NCBI GenBank assembly: GCA_029961745.1
Contig: CP124680.1
Location: forward strand, 4,898,001-4,962,000
DNA: 64,000 nt
From: Nocardioides sp. L-11A
Lineage (GTDB): Bacteria; Actinomycetota; Actinomycetes; Propionibacteriales; Nocardioidaceae
Reading direction: 5' to 3'
The notes below the pieces were generated by a model. That model ran no database searches, had not been told where the DNA came from, and worked only from the letters and a program-made list of their open reading frames with translations. Numbering within the stretch: position 1 is the first letter of the stretch; each line of letters opens with the position of its first letter. This document shows positions 19,527 to 27,859 of the stretch, in pieces. The position numbers were made by a program, and so were the translations under genes.

Positions 19527-19546
19527 TTGATTGACTCGTCAGTTAA
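19527..19546 (-). promoter_or_regulatory. TetR-type operator A
   Basis: TTGATTGACTCGTCAGTTAA (plus-strand reading) is one of three related 20-bp near-palindromes in this region. Half-sites resemble TTRACTGA and TCAGTYAA around a 4-bp centre. It lies directly downstream of the -10 hexamer of the operon promoter, over the predicted transcription start, the position expected of a repressor site. The likely ligand-binding repressor is the TetR protein encoded near 24 kb. Confidence 0.65.
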
Positions 19547-19576
19547 ATACTAGGAGGAAGCGGCCCCGCCGGTCAA
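19547..19576 (-). promoter_or_regulatory. Promoter of the seven-gene amine/nitrile-type catabolic operon
   Basis: TTGACC (19576-19571), 18 bp, then TAGTAT (19552-19547) give a good sigma-70 type promoter pointing into the ADP-forming synthetase gene, with a leader of roughly 27 nt. The -10 abuts the 20-bp operator that follows, so a bound repressor would block the start point. Confidence 0.7.
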
Positions 19577-19605
19577 CGCCCAGCGGGGACCCGTTCCCGA
19601 CGCGC

Positions 19606-21042
19606 TCAGCCGACCCGCTCGTCCCGGTAGCCGCCGCGACCGCTCCGGCGTACGACGAGGTGGGTGCCCAGCCAGTGCACGGCGCCCGCCACGACCAGCG
19701 CCGGGATCGACGCACCGACGTACTCGAAGCCGCTGTTGGGCTCGTAGTTGACTGGGTGCAGCAGCGCGACATAGGTGAGGGCACCGAGCGCGACCGCGAC
19801 GAACGCGACCCAGTTCCACCCACCCCAGAAGCCGTACGCCGACTGCTGCGGCGGCAGGTAGAGGTCACGCAGGCTCAGCCGGGCCCGGCGCAGCACGAAG
19901 TAGTCGACGACCTGGACGCCGCACATCGGCGCCACCAGGATCGCCACCCAGCTCAGGAACCGTCCGTAGTTGTTGTAGACCGACTCCGGGAAGAGGCAGA
20001 TCACCACCACAGGCACCAGGAAGACCGCGCTCAGCACCGGCCAGGCGATGCTGCGCACCTTCTTGCTCACACCGATGATCGCCGAGATGCCGGAGTAGGC
20101 CTCCGCGACCATGCTGGTCAGGTTGGCGAAGGCGATGAACGCGAGCACGGCGACGCCCATGACGGCCCCACCGAGGGGGATCATCCACACCGTCGGGTCG
20201 TCGGAGCCCAGCGCCAGAGCGGCGAAGACTCCCACCACGGCCGCGACCGAGGAGGCGGCGAAGAGGCCGAAGGCGTTGGACCAGAAGGAGGCGCGGGGAG
20301 TATCGGTCAGCCGCGCCAGGTTCCCGATCATCGGGTACCACGCCAGACCACCGGCGACGTTGAGCTCGACCGCCAGCATGAACGCCAGGTGCTGGTCCTC
20401 CATCGGATAGAGCGGCGCCGCACCCGCGATCTCCGACCACGAGGTGCGCGCGAAGATCAGCACCAGCATGCCGAGGGTGATCACGATCATCACCGGCGCC
20501 GCGATATTGCCGACCTTGCCGACCCGCTCCGGGCCACCGACCAGCAGCACCCAGGCGACGGCCACGGCGATCAGGGCGAAGACCGCGATCGCGACGCTGG
20601 ACGTCGCCAGGCTGGTGTCGGCGATCTCGTCCATCACATTGGCGACGGCGTGCCCGAACATGATGCCGAGGAGCGCGGTCCAGGCCGCCATCACCAGCAC
20701 CGTCATCACCAGCATGACCACCTTGGCGCCGACGACGCCGAAGACGCTGCGCAGGCCGGTGTACATCTCCACGCCGTACTTCGCGCCCGGCACGCAGGGC
20801 GCGAGCGCCACCAGCAGGGTGCTGATGCCGTAGCCGATCACGATGGCGGCGATGGCGGCCTCGGCCCCGACATAGAGCGCGACGGCTCCACCCTGGAGGA
20901 AGGCCCAGGTGGCGATCGCCAGGCTCACGTTCATGCCCGAGAACCGGCGGAGGTTCCAGATCCGCTCGGCGCGGAGCAGCGGGAGGTCGCTCTCCCCCGC
21001 GCCGACGTCGGAGGCGTGAGAGGTCGCCTGCGGCGCGGTCAT
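19606..21042 (-). CDS. NCS1-family permease (cytosine/purine/allantoin transporter type)
   Basis: A 478-residue integral membrane protein with about 12 hydrophobic segments. The start region RIWNLRRFSGMNVSLAIATW and the GLAWYPMIGNLARL and APMCGVQVVDYFVLRR segments match nucleobase:cation symporter-1 proteins (CodB/PucI-like), which use the LeuT fold and import pyrimidines, purines, allantoin or hydantoins with Na+ or H+. Its ATG overlaps the stop of the 56-residue membrane peptide (ATGA). Given the amidase, nitrilase and amine-oxidising enzymes around it, it is the likely importer of the nitrogen compound that the region degrades. The actual solute is unknown. Confidence 0.85.
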   Translation of the reverse strand: MTAPQATSHASDVGAGESDLPLLRAERIWNLRRFSGMNVSLAIATWAFLQGGAVALYVGAEAAIAAIVIGYGISTLLVALAPCVPGAKYGVEMYTGLRSVFGVVGAKVVMLVMTVLVMAAWTALLGIMFGHAVANVMDEIADTSLATSSVAIAVFALIAVAVAWVLLVGGPERVGKVGNIAAPVMIVITLGMLVLIFARTSWSEIAGAAPLYPMEDQHLAFMLAVELNVAGGLAWYPMIGNLARLTDTPRASFWSNAFGLFAASSVAAVVGVFAALALGSDDPTVWMIPLGGAVMGVAVLAFIAFANLTSMVAEAYSGISAIIGVSKKVRSIAWPVLSAVFLVPVVVICLFPESVYNNYGRFLSWVAILVAPMCGVQVVDYFVLRRARLSLRDLYLPPQQSAYGFWGGWNWVAFVAVALGALTYVALLHPVNYEPNSGFEYVGASIPALVVAGAVHWLGTHLVVRRSGRGGYRDERVG

Positions 21043-21209
21043 CGCGGATACCCCCAGATCAGCAGGACGACGGCGAGCACGGCCAGGCCGAGCGCGGCGA
21101 GGGCGACGTCGCGCCCGGGGAGGTCGTCGAGGACCTGCTCGGACGAGGCAGGGTCCTCGAGGAGGCGGAGGCGGCGCTCCAGCTCCTCGTCGAAGGTCGG
21201 GTCCGGCAT
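21039..21209 (-). CDS. 56-residue single-pass membrane peptide coupled to the permease
   Basis: A short gene that translates to 56 residues: an acidic/basic amphipathic N-terminal half (MPDPTFDEELERRLRLLEDP) and one transmembrane helix near residues 35-53 (VALAALGLAVLAVVLLIW), ending GYPR. It has a good ribosome binding site (GAGAGGAA 6-13 bases before the ATG) and its stop overlaps the permease start by ATGA, which argues that it is translated. I know no named family. By analogy with small subunits encoded beside other secondary transporters it may be an assembly or regulatory partner of the NCS1 permease; that is inference. Confidence 0.72.
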   Translation of the reverse strand: MPDPTFDEELERRLRLLEDPASSEQVLDDLPGRDVALAALGLAVLAVVLLIWGYPR

Positions 21210-21260
21210 GTGAGTTCCTCTCGTGCGAAGGCAGCGGCCGGTGGCGGCCGCCGGCAGGGG

Positions 21261-22364
21261 TCAGTCGAAGACGACGACGGCGCGGCCGCCACGGGCGTGC
21301 CGCATGTCCTCGAAGGCGTCGATCGCGCCGGCCAGCGTGATCGCGGGGCCGACGAGCGCGTCGAGCGGCAGCTCGCCGGCCAGGTAGCGCTCGGCCAGGG
21401 CGGGGAAGTCCCGGCTGGCGACGCTCGACCCGTAGTTGCAGCCGAGCAGCCGCTTGCCCTCGGCGGCCAGGGTGTAGGCGTCGAGCGGGACCCGGGCGTC
21501 GAGCGAGGTCAGGCCCTCGAGGACGACGGCGCCACCGGGGTTGACCAGCTCGATCGCCTGGTTGATCGTCTCCACCCGCCCGATCGCCTCGAAGACGTAG
21601 TCGAGGCCGTCGGGCGCGGCCTGCGCGATCGCGGCCGCGAGGTCGGGAGCGTCGCCGGCGAGGGCGTGCGTGGCGCCGACCTCACGGGCCAGCGCGAGCC
21701 GGTCGGCGGACAGGTCGATCGCGACGACCGGGTCGGCACCGGCGAGCACCAGGCCCGCGATGGTGGCCTGGCCGACACCGCCGCAGCCGAGCACGGCTGC
21801 CGCCTGGCCGGGACGCACCCCTGCGGTGTTGAGCACCGCACCGACGCCGGTGGCGACGCTGCACCCGATGAGGGCGCCGATCGCGAAGGGCAGCGTGTCG
21901 GGCACCTTGATCGCGGCGGACTCGGGGACGACGACGTACTCGGCGAGGGCGCCGACGCCGATGAACGGGTAGACCTCGGCGCCGTCCTGGCTGAGCGCGG
22001 TGCCGCCGTCGGGCAGGCGGTGCTCGTTGCACATATTGCCCGTGCAGAGCCACTGCTCGCCGCGCCGGCAGGCCGCACACGCGTGGCACGGCGGGAACCA
22101 GGACAGGACGACGTGGTCGCCGACCGCGAGTCCGGTGACCTCCTCGCCGACCGCCTCCACGATCCCGGCGGCCTCGTGTCCGGGCACCAGCCGCTCACCC
22201 GAGGGCCAGTCGCCGTCGATGAGGTGGAGGTCGGAGTGGCACACGCCCGAGGCCTTCACCTGGACCCGGACCTCGCTCCCCCGCGGCGCGCGCAGGGTCA
22301 GCTCATGGACGGCCAGGCCGTCGGTGGGCGCATGCACCAGGGCTTGGATGGACAGCGACGTCAT
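21261..22364 (-). CDS. Zinc-dependent alcohol dehydrogenase (MDR family)
   Basis: A 367-residue medium-chain dehydrogenase. Catalytic zinc ligands are Cys42 (GVCHSDLH), His63/Glu64 (PGHEAAG) and a cysteine near 170 (GALIGCSVATG); the structural zinc site is Cys93, Cys96, Cys99, Cys107. The nucleotide-binding GCGGVGQ has a cysteine where most relatives have leucine. It interconverts an alcohol and aldehyde with NAD(H), and could feed the aldehyde dehydrogenase of the neighbouring operon; family members also include S-(hydroxymethyl)mycothiol/glutathione dehydrogenases. It is the first gene of a leftward set with the 56-residue peptide and permease, and shares its upstream region with the divergent amidase. 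Confidence 0.9.
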   Translation of the reverse strand: MTSLSIQALVHAPTDGLAVHELTLRAPRGSEVRVQVKASGVCHSDLHLIDGDWPSGERLVPGHEAAGIVEAVGEEVTGLAVGDHVVLSWFPPCHACAACRRGEQWLCTGNMCNEHRLPDGGTALSQDGAEVYPFIGVGALAEYVVVPESAAIKVPDTLPFAIGALIGCSVATGVGAVLNTAGVRPGQAAAVLGCGGVGQATIAGLVLAGADPVVAIDLSADRLALAREVGATHALAGDAPDLAAAIAQAAPDGLDYVFEAIGRVETINQAIELVNPGGAVVLEGLTSLDARVPLDAYTLAAEGKRLLGCNYGSSVASRDFPALAERYLAGELPLDALVGPAITLAGAIDAFEDMRHARGGRAVVVFD

Positions 22365-22470
22365 CAGGTCCTCACGATCGGTCCGGTCTCGGCCGGGTGG
22401 TCACAGGGGTCGGGCCAGCGGCCGTTCGGCGTGGCACGGGTCACCGGAAGCGGAGTGACGTGGAGCACGT

Positions 22471-22495
22471 TATGATTAACTGGACGATCAGTCAA
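22471..22495 (+). promoter_or_regulatory. Amidase promoter -10 with TetR-type operator B
   Basis: TATGAT at 22471-22476 is a consensus-like -10; no convincing -35 is visible. Overlapping its last base, 22476-22495 reads TTAACTGGACGATCAGTCAA, the second copy of the 20-bp near-palindrome. The arrangement (operator immediately after the -10) copies that of site A. An AGAGGAGGA ribosome binding site follows before the amidase ATG. Confidence 0.65.
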
Positions 22496-22510
22496 TAGAG
22501 GAGGACCGGA

Positions 22511-23941
22511 ATGCTCGCCGTACTCGCCGACGCCGTCCGGCGCGGCCGGGCCACCGCCGAGGAGCTGGTCGGTGCGGCGGCCGGGCGAATCGCGGCGGCC
22601 GAGCCGGCCCTCGGCGCGGTGACGTCGCTCGACGTCGACGCGGCCCTCGCCCGGGCCCGGGAGATCGACGCCGCGCCCGCCCCCGCCGACACCCCGCTGC
22701 TCGGCCTGCCCCTGCTGGTGAAGGACATCGAGGACGTCGCCGGCCGCCCGACGACGTACGGTTCGGTGCCGTTCGCGCACGCCGCCCCGGCGGATGCCGA
22801 CTCCCCCGTCGTCGCCCGGCTGCGGGCCGCGGGCGCGATCGTGCTCGGGCGGACCAACACCTGCGAGTTCGCCCACGAGGGCTACACCGCCAACCGGCTC
22901 CACGGCGCCACCCGCAACCCGTGGCAGCCGGCGTGGTCGCCGGGCGGATCCAGCGGCGGCTCGGCGGCCGCGCTCGCCGCGGGGCTCGTACCGCTGGCGA
23001 CCGCCAGCGATGGTGGCGGCTCGGTCCGGATCCCGGCCTCGCTGTGCGGGCTGCTCGGGCTCAAGCCGACCAACGGCGTGATCGGCTCCGCGCCGACGCC
23101 CGCCTGGCTCGATCTGCACACCGATGCGCTGCTGGCCACCGACGCCGCCGACCTGGCGCTGCTCCTCGACGTGATCGGTGGCGCGGTCCCCGGCTCGGCC
23201 GCCCCCGGGCCGGTCGCGCTCGCCCCCGCGACGCCGGTCCGCACCGTCCTGGCCGTCCCCCGCCTGCACGGCAGCGGCGGCCTCGGCGGCACTCTCGGCA
23301 GCGAGCTCCTCGACGCCACCCGGCGCCTGGCCGACGCGCTCGCGGACGCCCAGGGCGCGCAGGTGCGGGTCGTCACCACGTCCGTCGACGAGCTCTTCGC
23401 CGCCGCTCCCGAGCTGGTGTCGCGCTGGGAGCCGGACTGGTACGCCGCCACCTCGGCCGAACAGGCCCACCTGCTCGGACCCGACGTCGTCCGCCGGCAC
23501 GCCGACGCCTGGGACCCGTCCTTCCGGGCGGCCCTGGAGCACGGCCTGCAGGTCACCGCCGGCGACTACCTCGCTGTCCGACGCCGCTGCGCCCACACCC
23601 GCGCGGTCCTCGACCGCGCGCTGCCGCCGGGAACGCTGCTCGCGACCTGCGTGCTCGACGGACCGGGCTACCGGCCCGACGGCCGCGCGCCCGGCCACGC
23701 CGACGCCGGCAGCCCCCACGGACTGACCCAGACCGTGCTGGCCAACCTGACCGGGCATCCGGCGATCTCCCTGCCCGCCGGCCGCTCCGACCTCGGCCTG
23801 CCCTGGGGCCTGCAGGTGCTCGCCGGCCGCTGGCACGACCGCACCCTGCTCGAGGTCGCCGCGACCTGGGAGCGGGCGCACCCCTGGCCGCGCACCGCTC
23901 CCGGCTACCGACCCTTCGACCTCACGCCCGCTAACGGCTGA
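22511..23941 (+). CDS. Amidase-signature family amidohydrolase
   Basis: A 476-residue amidase-signature enzyme. The Ser-cisSer-Lys triad is visible: Lys71 in [10 protein letters not shown], the cis-serine in the GGSSGGS stretch at 146-151 and the nucleophile Ser171 in [10 protein letters not shown]. It hydrolyses an amide (or a carbamate/urea-like bond) to acid plus amine or ammonia; GatA function is unlikely because gatB/gatC are absent. It is transcribed away from the alcohol dehydrogenase, carries operator B on its promoter, and its last 11 bp overlap the convergent tetR gene. This places it in the same regulon as the amine oxidase operon and suggests that an amide is the entry substrate or an intermediate. 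Confidence 0.9.
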   Translation: MLAVLADAVRRGRATAEELVGAAAGRIAAAEPALGAVTSLDVDAALARAREIDAAPAPADTPLLGLPLLVKDIEDVAGRPTTYGSVPFAHAAPADADSPVVARLRAAGAIVLGRTNTCEFAHEGYTANRLHGATRNPWQPAWSPGGSSGGSAAALAAGLVPLATASDGGGSVRIPASLCGLLGLKPTNGVIGSAPTPAWLDLHTDALLATDAADLALLLDVIGGAVPGSAAPGPVALAPATPVRTVLAVPRLHGSGGLGGTLGSELLDATRRLADALADAQGAQVRVVTTSVDELFAAAPELVSRWEPDWYAATSAEQAHLLGPDVVRRHADAWDPSFRAALEHGLQVTAGDYLAVRRRCAHTRAVLDRALPPGTLLATCVLDGPGYRPDGRAPGHADAGSPHGLTQTVLANLTGHPAISLPAGRSDLGLPWGLQVLAGRWHDRTLLEVAATWERAHPWPRTAPGYRPFDLTPANG

Positions 23942-24527
23942 CTGCGACCGAGTCGACGAACGCGCGGCAGGTCGCCTGCATGTCGGCGAGGCTGATCCCC
24001 TCGGCGCCGGCGAGCACCTGGATCGCCAGGCCGTCCATCATCGAGACGTACATGTTGGCGAACAGCTGGGGGTCGGCCACCTCGATCAGCCCCTTCTCCT
24101 GCCCCTCGCGCATCGCGTCGAGCACGGCCTGACGCCACTCGCCGTAGTAGACGTCGTTGACCTGTCCCATCGACGGGTCGCGCAGCGCCGAGATCCACAG
24201 CTCCATCCAGACCCGCCAGGACCGCACCGAGGCCGGCGAGGACGGCAGGTACGCTTCGGCCAGGGCGCGGAGCCGGGCAACCGGGTCCAGGCCCGGTGTC
24301 ACCACGGCCTCGCGCCGGATCCGCGACTTCTCGTACTCGAAGCGGAACGCCTCGCGGAGCAGCTCCTCCTTCGAGTCGAAGTAGTAGTGCACCGTGCCGG
24401 TGCTGTAGCCGGCCTTCTTGGCCACGTCGACGATCCGCAGGTCGCGGAAGCCCCGCTCGGAGACCACCTCACAGGTCGCCTCGAGGATCTCGCGGCGACG
24501 CTCGGCGACGGCGCTGGGGCGGGCCAT
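23931..24527 (-). CDS. TetR-family transcriptional regulator
   Basis: A 198-residue regulator. Residues ~8-58 are the TetR helix-turn-helix domain ([20 protein letters not shown], then [21 protein letters not shown]), and the remainder is an all-helical ligand-binding/dimerisation domain of the BetI/AcrR-like type. ATG preceded by GAGGAGA. A copy of the 20-bp near-palindrome overlaps its own -10, implying autoregulation, and two further copies control the amidase and the seven-gene operon. It probably represses all three until an intermediate of the pathway binds. The C-terminal coding end overlaps the amidase gene by 11 bp, tail to tail. Confidence 0.88.
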   Translation of the reverse strand: MARPSAVAERRREILEATCEVVSERGFRDLRIVDVAKKAGYSTGTVHYYFDSKEELLREAFRFEYEKSRIRREAVVTPGLDPVARLRALAEAYLPSSPASVRSWRVWMELWISALRDPSMGQVNDVYYGEWRQAVLDAMREGQEKGLIEVADPQLFANMYVSMMDGLAIQVLAGAEGISLADMQATCRAFVDSVAVSR

Positions 24528-24541
24528 GTCTCTCCTCACGA

Positions 24542-24561
24542 TTGACTGACGGGTCAGCATA
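24542..24561 (-). promoter_or_regulatory. TetR-type operator C on the tetR promoter
   Basis: TTGACTGACGGGTCAGCATA (plus-strand reading) matches operators A and B in the left half and centre; the right half is weaker. On the minus strand its end forms TATGCT (24561-24556), a plausible -10 for tetR, so binding would shut off the regulator's own promoter. Confidence 0.6.
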
Positions 24562-24636
24562 CGGCGAGTCGGCCCGGCCCGGCCCGGCGGTCGGCCGATG
24601 CCGCCGCCCGGCCCCCGGGTGCCGGAGAAACCGAGC

Positions 24637-24669
24637 GGCCCCGACCGTGCGCATGCGCTGGTCGGGGCC
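24637..24669 (-). terminator. Hairpin terminator after tRNA-Tyr
   Basis: GGCCCCGACC at 24637-24646 pairs perfectly with GGTCGGGGCC at 24660-24669, with an inner GCGCATGCGC palindrome in the loop. Read on the minus strand it begins 4 nt after the tRNA and is followed shortly by a TTT run, as expected of an intrinsic terminator. Confidence 0.7.
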
Positions 24670-24673
24670 ACTG

Positions 24674-24755
24674 TGGCAGGTAGTGGATTCGAACCACTGT
24701 AGGCATTGCCGGCTGATTTACAGTCAGCTCCCTTTGGCCGCTCGGGCAACCTGCC
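24674..24755 (-). tRNA. tRNA-Tyr (anticodon GTA)
   Basis: The minus strand folds as a class II tRNA of 82 nt: acceptor stem GGCAGGT pairing with ACCTGCC plus discriminator A, anticodon GTA (complement of 24719-24721) in CTGTAAA, the T-loop GGTTCGAATCC, and a long variable arm as expected for bacterial tRNA-Tyr. CCA is not encoded. A strong hairpin follows immediately. Confidence 0.97.
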
Positions 24756-24871
24756 GGGCTGTCGACACGGCCTCGTCCGGGCCCTCGGAGGACCCTGAGT
24801 TGGCGCGTGGGCGACGACGCGAAACAATAGCGCAGCAGCCCCGCCGGACCGAAAACAGCGCAGGTGACACC

Positions 24872-25363
24872 ATGGCCGACTCCTCCTTCGACATCGTCAG
24901 CAAGATCGACCGCCAGGAGGTCGACAACGCTCTCGGACAGACCGCCCGGGAGATCGCGACCCGCTTCGACTTCAAGGGCACGGGCGCCACGATCGAGTGG
25001 AAGGGCGAGCACGCGATCGAGATCAGCGCGTCCGCCGACGACCGCGCCAGCGCGGTGCTCAGCGTCTTCCAGGACAAGCTGATCAAGCGCAACCAGTCGC
25101 TGAAGATCCTCGACGCCTCCGAGCCGCGCCCGTCGGGCCAGGTCTCGAAGATCGGGATCACCCTCAAGGAGGGGATCAGCTCCGAGGACGCCAAGAAGGT
25201 CTCCAAGCTGATCCGCGACGAGGGCCCCAAGGGCGTCAAGGCGCAGATCCAGGGCGACGAGCTGCGGATCTCCTCCAAGAAGCGCGACGACCTCCAGGCC
25301 GTGCAGGCGCTGGTCAAGGCGCAGGACTACGACTTCGCGGTGCAGTTCACCAACTACCGCTGA
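24872..25363 (+). CDS. yajQ: YajQ-family cyclic-di-GMP/nucleotide-binding protein
   Basis: A 163-residue YajQ (UPF0234) protein with the conserved opening [17 protein letters not shown], the TRFDFKG segment and the C-terminal [20 protein letters not shown] pattern. The family forms two ferredoxin-like domains; some members bind cyclic di-GMP and modulate transcription factors, others bind GTP/tRNA. ATG has AGGTG 6 bases upstream. It is transcribed divergently from tRNA-Tyr and is followed 15 bp later by a lytic transglycosylase gene, with which it is probably co-transcribed. Whether c-di-GMP is the ligand here is unknown. Confidence 0.93.
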   Translation: MADSSFDIVSKIDRQEVDNALGQTAREIATRFDFKGTGATIEWKGEHAIEISASADDRASAVLSVFQDKLIKRNQSLKILDASEPRPSGQVSKIGITLKEGISSEDAKKVSKLIRDEGPKGVKAQIQGDELRISSKKRDDLQAVQALVKAQDYDFAVQFTNYR

Positions 25364-25378
25364 CGCCGGACCCGCCCC

Positions 25379-26152
25379 ATGCCCCGTCCCGACCGCTACC
25401 TGGTCGGCGCGGTCACCCTCGCGGTCCTCATGGTCGCGCTGGTGATCGGCGTCGGCGTGGCGTTCGCGTACGACGCCGGCTCCGCGCGGCGCACCCCGCT
25501 GGCCGAGGCGACCGGCGTGGCGCCCGCCGTCACCGGCGCCGCACCGGTCCGGCCGGCCGCGCCCGCCCTGCCGGCGACGGCACCCGACCCGTACCGGCCC
25601 GACGCCGCCTGGCTGGCACAGGTGGCCGGCCGCACGGGCATCCCGCTGCGGGCCCTCACGGCGTACGCCCGGGCGCATCTGCGGGTCGCCGCCGAGCAGC
25701 CGGGGTGTCGGGTGGCATGGAACAGCCTGGCCGCGATCGGCGGCGTCGAGTCCACCCACGGCAGCGTGCACGGGTCGGCCCTCGGCGACGACGGCGTGGC
25801 CCGGCCGGCGATCCTCGGCCCGGTGCTCGACGGCGGCGCGTTCGGCGCGGTTCGCGACACCGACGGCGGCGCGCTCGACGGCGACCGCACCTGGGACCGC
25901 GCGATCGGCCCGATGCAGTTCATCCCCTCCACCTGGGAGCGCTGGGGCGCCGACGGCGACGGGGACGGCGTGGCCGACCCCCACCAGATCGACGACGCGG
26001 CGCTGGCCGCCGCCCGCTACCTGTGCCACGCCGGCGACCTCACCGCGCCCGAGACCTGGCGCCGCGCGATCTTCAGCTTCAACCACTCCGACGCCTATGT
26101 CGCCGACATCGCCGACCTGGCGAACGTCTACGCGTCGCGCGCGTCCAGCTGA
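25379..26152 (+). CDS. Membrane-anchored lytic murein transglycosylase
   Basis: A 257-residue cell-wall hydrolase. Residues 9-31 form a signal anchor, ~35-72 an Ala/Pro-rich wall spacer, and the rest a lysozyme-like SLT/MltB-type domain with catalytic Glu124 in GGVESTHG, IGPMQFIPSTWERWG and FNHSDAYVADI. It cleaves the MurNAc-GlcNAc bond of peptidoglycan with 1,6-anhydro product formation. A DGDGDGVADPHQIDDA stretch before the last helices may bind calcium, as in some actinobacterial relatives. The last 25 bp overlap the convergent lhgO gene. Confidence 0.88.
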   Translation: MPRPDRYLVGAVTLAVLMVALVIGVGVAFAYDAGSARRTPLAEATGVAPAVTGAAPVRPAAPALPATAPDPYRPDAAWLAQVAGRTGIPLRALTAYARAHLRVAAEQPGCRVAWNSLAAIGGVESTHGSVHGSALGDDGVARPAILGPVLDGGAFGAVRDTDGGALDGDRTWDRAIGPMQFIPSTWERWGADGDGDGVADPHQIDDAALAAARYLCHAGDLTAPETWRRAIFSFNHSDAYVADIADLANVYASRASS

Positions 26153-27330
26153 TCCACGACGTACTCCGCGATCGCCAGGCTGGAGGTCGCCGCCGGCGAC
26201 GGCGCGTTGCGGATGGCGGTGACGCCGTGGGCGCGGTGGATGACGAAGTCGTCGACCAGTGAGCCGTCCGCCTCGACGGCCTGGGCGCGCAGCCCCAGCC
26301 CCGCGCGGGTCACGTCCTCCGGGCCGATGGCGGGGACGTAGCGCTGTGCCACGCGCATGTACGCCGCGCGCGACAGCACGCCGCGCAGCTCGCCGACCCC
26401 GGTGCGCCAGTGCCGGCGCGCGAACCGCCAGAATCCGCCGTACGACACGGTGTCGGCGAGATCGCGAGGCGAGACCGACGCCCGGCCGTAGCGGTCGCGA
26501 CTGAGGGCGAGGAAGGCGTTCGGCCCCACCTCCAGGCCCCCGCCGACCCGCCGGGTGAAGTGCACGCCCAGGAACGGGTACGCCGGATCGGGCACCGGGT
26601 AGACCATGCCGCGCACGAGGTCCTGCTTGGCCGGTGCGACTGCCATGTACTCGCCCCGGAAGGGCACGATCCGCGGCGTCGCCGGACCGCCGACCAGCCG
26701 GCCGAGCCGGTCGGACTGGAGTCCGCCGCACAGCACCAGCTCGTCCACCCGGTGCCGCCCGGTCGCCGTACCGACCTCGAGGGCGCCGGGCACCCGGTCG
26801 ACGGAGGTCACCTCGGCCCCCAGGTGCACCGCTCCCCCGGCGGCGACGATCTCGGCGGCCAGCGCCTCGGCCACCGCGACATAGTCGGTGATCGCGGTGT
26901 GCGGCGAGTGCAGCGCGGCGAGGCCGGCTGCGTGCGGCTCGACCTCCCGGATCGCTGCGGCGTCGAGCCGGCGCAGCCCAGGCACGCCGTTCTCACGCGC
27001 GGTCCGCGCCAGCGCCTCGAACCGCGGCAGCTCGGCCTCGTCGACCGCGACCACCAGCTTGCCGCACGCGTCGTACGCGATGGCGTGCTCGGCGCAGTAC
27101 TCGCGCAGCAGCGCCCGGCCGCGGGTGCACAGCTCGGCCTTGAGACTGCCGGGCCGGTAGTAGATGCCGGCGTGCACGACGCCGGAGTTGTGGCCGGTCT
27201 GGTGCGCGGCCAGCCGCGCCTCCTTCTCCAGCACCACCACCCGCACGCCCGGCCGTCGACGGACCAGCTCACGCCCGACGGCGAGGCCGAGGATCCCGCC
27301 GCCGACGATCCCGATCGTGCCCGCACCCAC
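26128..27330 (-). CDS. lhgO: L-2-hydroxyglutarate oxidase (LhgO) / FAD-dependent 2-hydroxyacid oxidase
   Basis: A 400-residue FAD protein of the DAO/L2HGDH family. GIVGGGILGLAVGRELVRR near the start is the FAD-binding fold; HQTGHNSGVVHAGIYYRPGS and GVHFTRRVGGGLEVGPNAF are signatures of L-2-hydroxyglutarate dehydrogenases/oxidases, and SLVDDFVI...NAPSPAATSS closes the active site. It returns L-2-hydroxyglutarate to 2-oxoglutarate, feeding electrons to quinone or oxygen. The GTG at 27330 is chosen because GGGAGG lies 8 bases upstream and the family starts there; an upstream ATG would prepend Gly/Pro/Ser-rich residues. Its product is a substrate of KorAB, encoded 5 kb away. Confidence 0.88.
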   Translation of the reverse strand: MGAGTIGIVGGGILGLAVGRELVRRRPGVRVVVLEKEARLAAHQTGHNSGVVHAGIYYRPGSLKAELCTRGRALLREYCAEHAIAYDACGKLVVAVDEAELPRFEALARTARENGVPGLRRLDAAAIREVEPHAAGLAALHSPHTAITDYVAVAEALAAEIVAAGGAVHLGAEVTSVDRVPGALEVGTATGRHRVDELVLCGGLQSDRLGRLVGGPATPRIVPFRGEYMAVAPAKQDLVRGMVYPVPDPAYPFLGVHFTRRVGGGLEVGPNAFLALSRDRYGRASVSPRDLADTVSYGGFWRFARRHWRTGVGELRGVLSRAAYMRVAQRYVPAIGPEDVTRAGLGLRAQAVEADGSLVDDFVIHRAHGVTAIRNAPSPAATSSLAIAEYVVDQLDARDA

Positions 27331-27373
27331 GGAACCATCCTCCCCGACCGGCCCGCTCGGCCATGATGGGCCC

Positions 27374-27859
27374 ATGAACCCCTCCGCGCGGATCGACATC
27401 GACGCGCCGCTGGACGTCGTCTGGTCGGTCATGACCGACACCGAGCGGTACGCCGAGTGGAACCCCTTCGTCGAGCGCGCCGAGACCGCGCAGCCGCCCG
27501 CGGTCGGCAACCCGATCGTGCTGCACGTGGTCTGGGCCGGCGGCGGCCGCACCCGCTCGCCCGAGCGGATCACCGCCCTCGACGGCCCGGTCACCGACCC
27601 CGCGACCGGTACGACGACGGCGCTGATGTCCTACGTCTACGAGGGCCTGCCCGCGAGGCTGGGCCTGGTCAGGGGGGTGCGCCACCAGCGGCTCACCCAG
27701 CGGCCGGGCGGGCCCACGACGTACGAGACCGTCGAGGAGTTCCGCGGTCCCCTCGTCCGCCTCGCCGGGCCGGGGCGGGTGGCCGACGGCTTCCGCCGCC
27801 ATGCCGAGGGGCTCAAGGCGAGGGCGGAGCGGACTGCTGCTTCGCGGCGGGAGGGATGA
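27374..27859 (+). CDS. SRPBCC (START/Bet v 1-like) domain protein
   Basis: A 161-residue polyketide-cyclase/dehydrase-like protein. It begins ARIDIDAPLDVVWSVMTDTE followed by YAEWNPF, the standard SRPBCC opening, and ends with a long alpha-helix FRRHAEGLKARAERT. Such proteins form a deep hydrophobic pocket and bind lipids or small hydrophobic molecules; no catalytic residues are assignable. It is divergent from lhgO with 43 bp between the starts, and its 3' end overlaps the convergent membrane-protein gene by 47 bp. Confidence 0.82.
   Translation: MNPSARIDIDAPLDVVWSVMTDTERYAEWNPFVERAETAQPPAVGNPIVLHVVWAGGGRTRSPERITALDGPVTDPATGTTTALMSYVYEGLPARLGLVRGVRHQRLTQRPGGPTTYETVEEFRGPLVRLAGPGRVADGFRRHAEGLKARAERTAASRREG

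Noticed and set aside
22511-23941. GatA subunit of the tRNA amidotransferase
   Set aside because: The amidase signature is shared, but no gatB or gatC is adjacent, and the gene belongs to a TetR-regulated catabolic set.
24571-24590. GGCCC repeats upstream of tetR as a regulatory array
   Set aside because: They are short runs of GGCCCGGCCC that arise easily in GC-rich DNA and show no fixed relation to the promoter.
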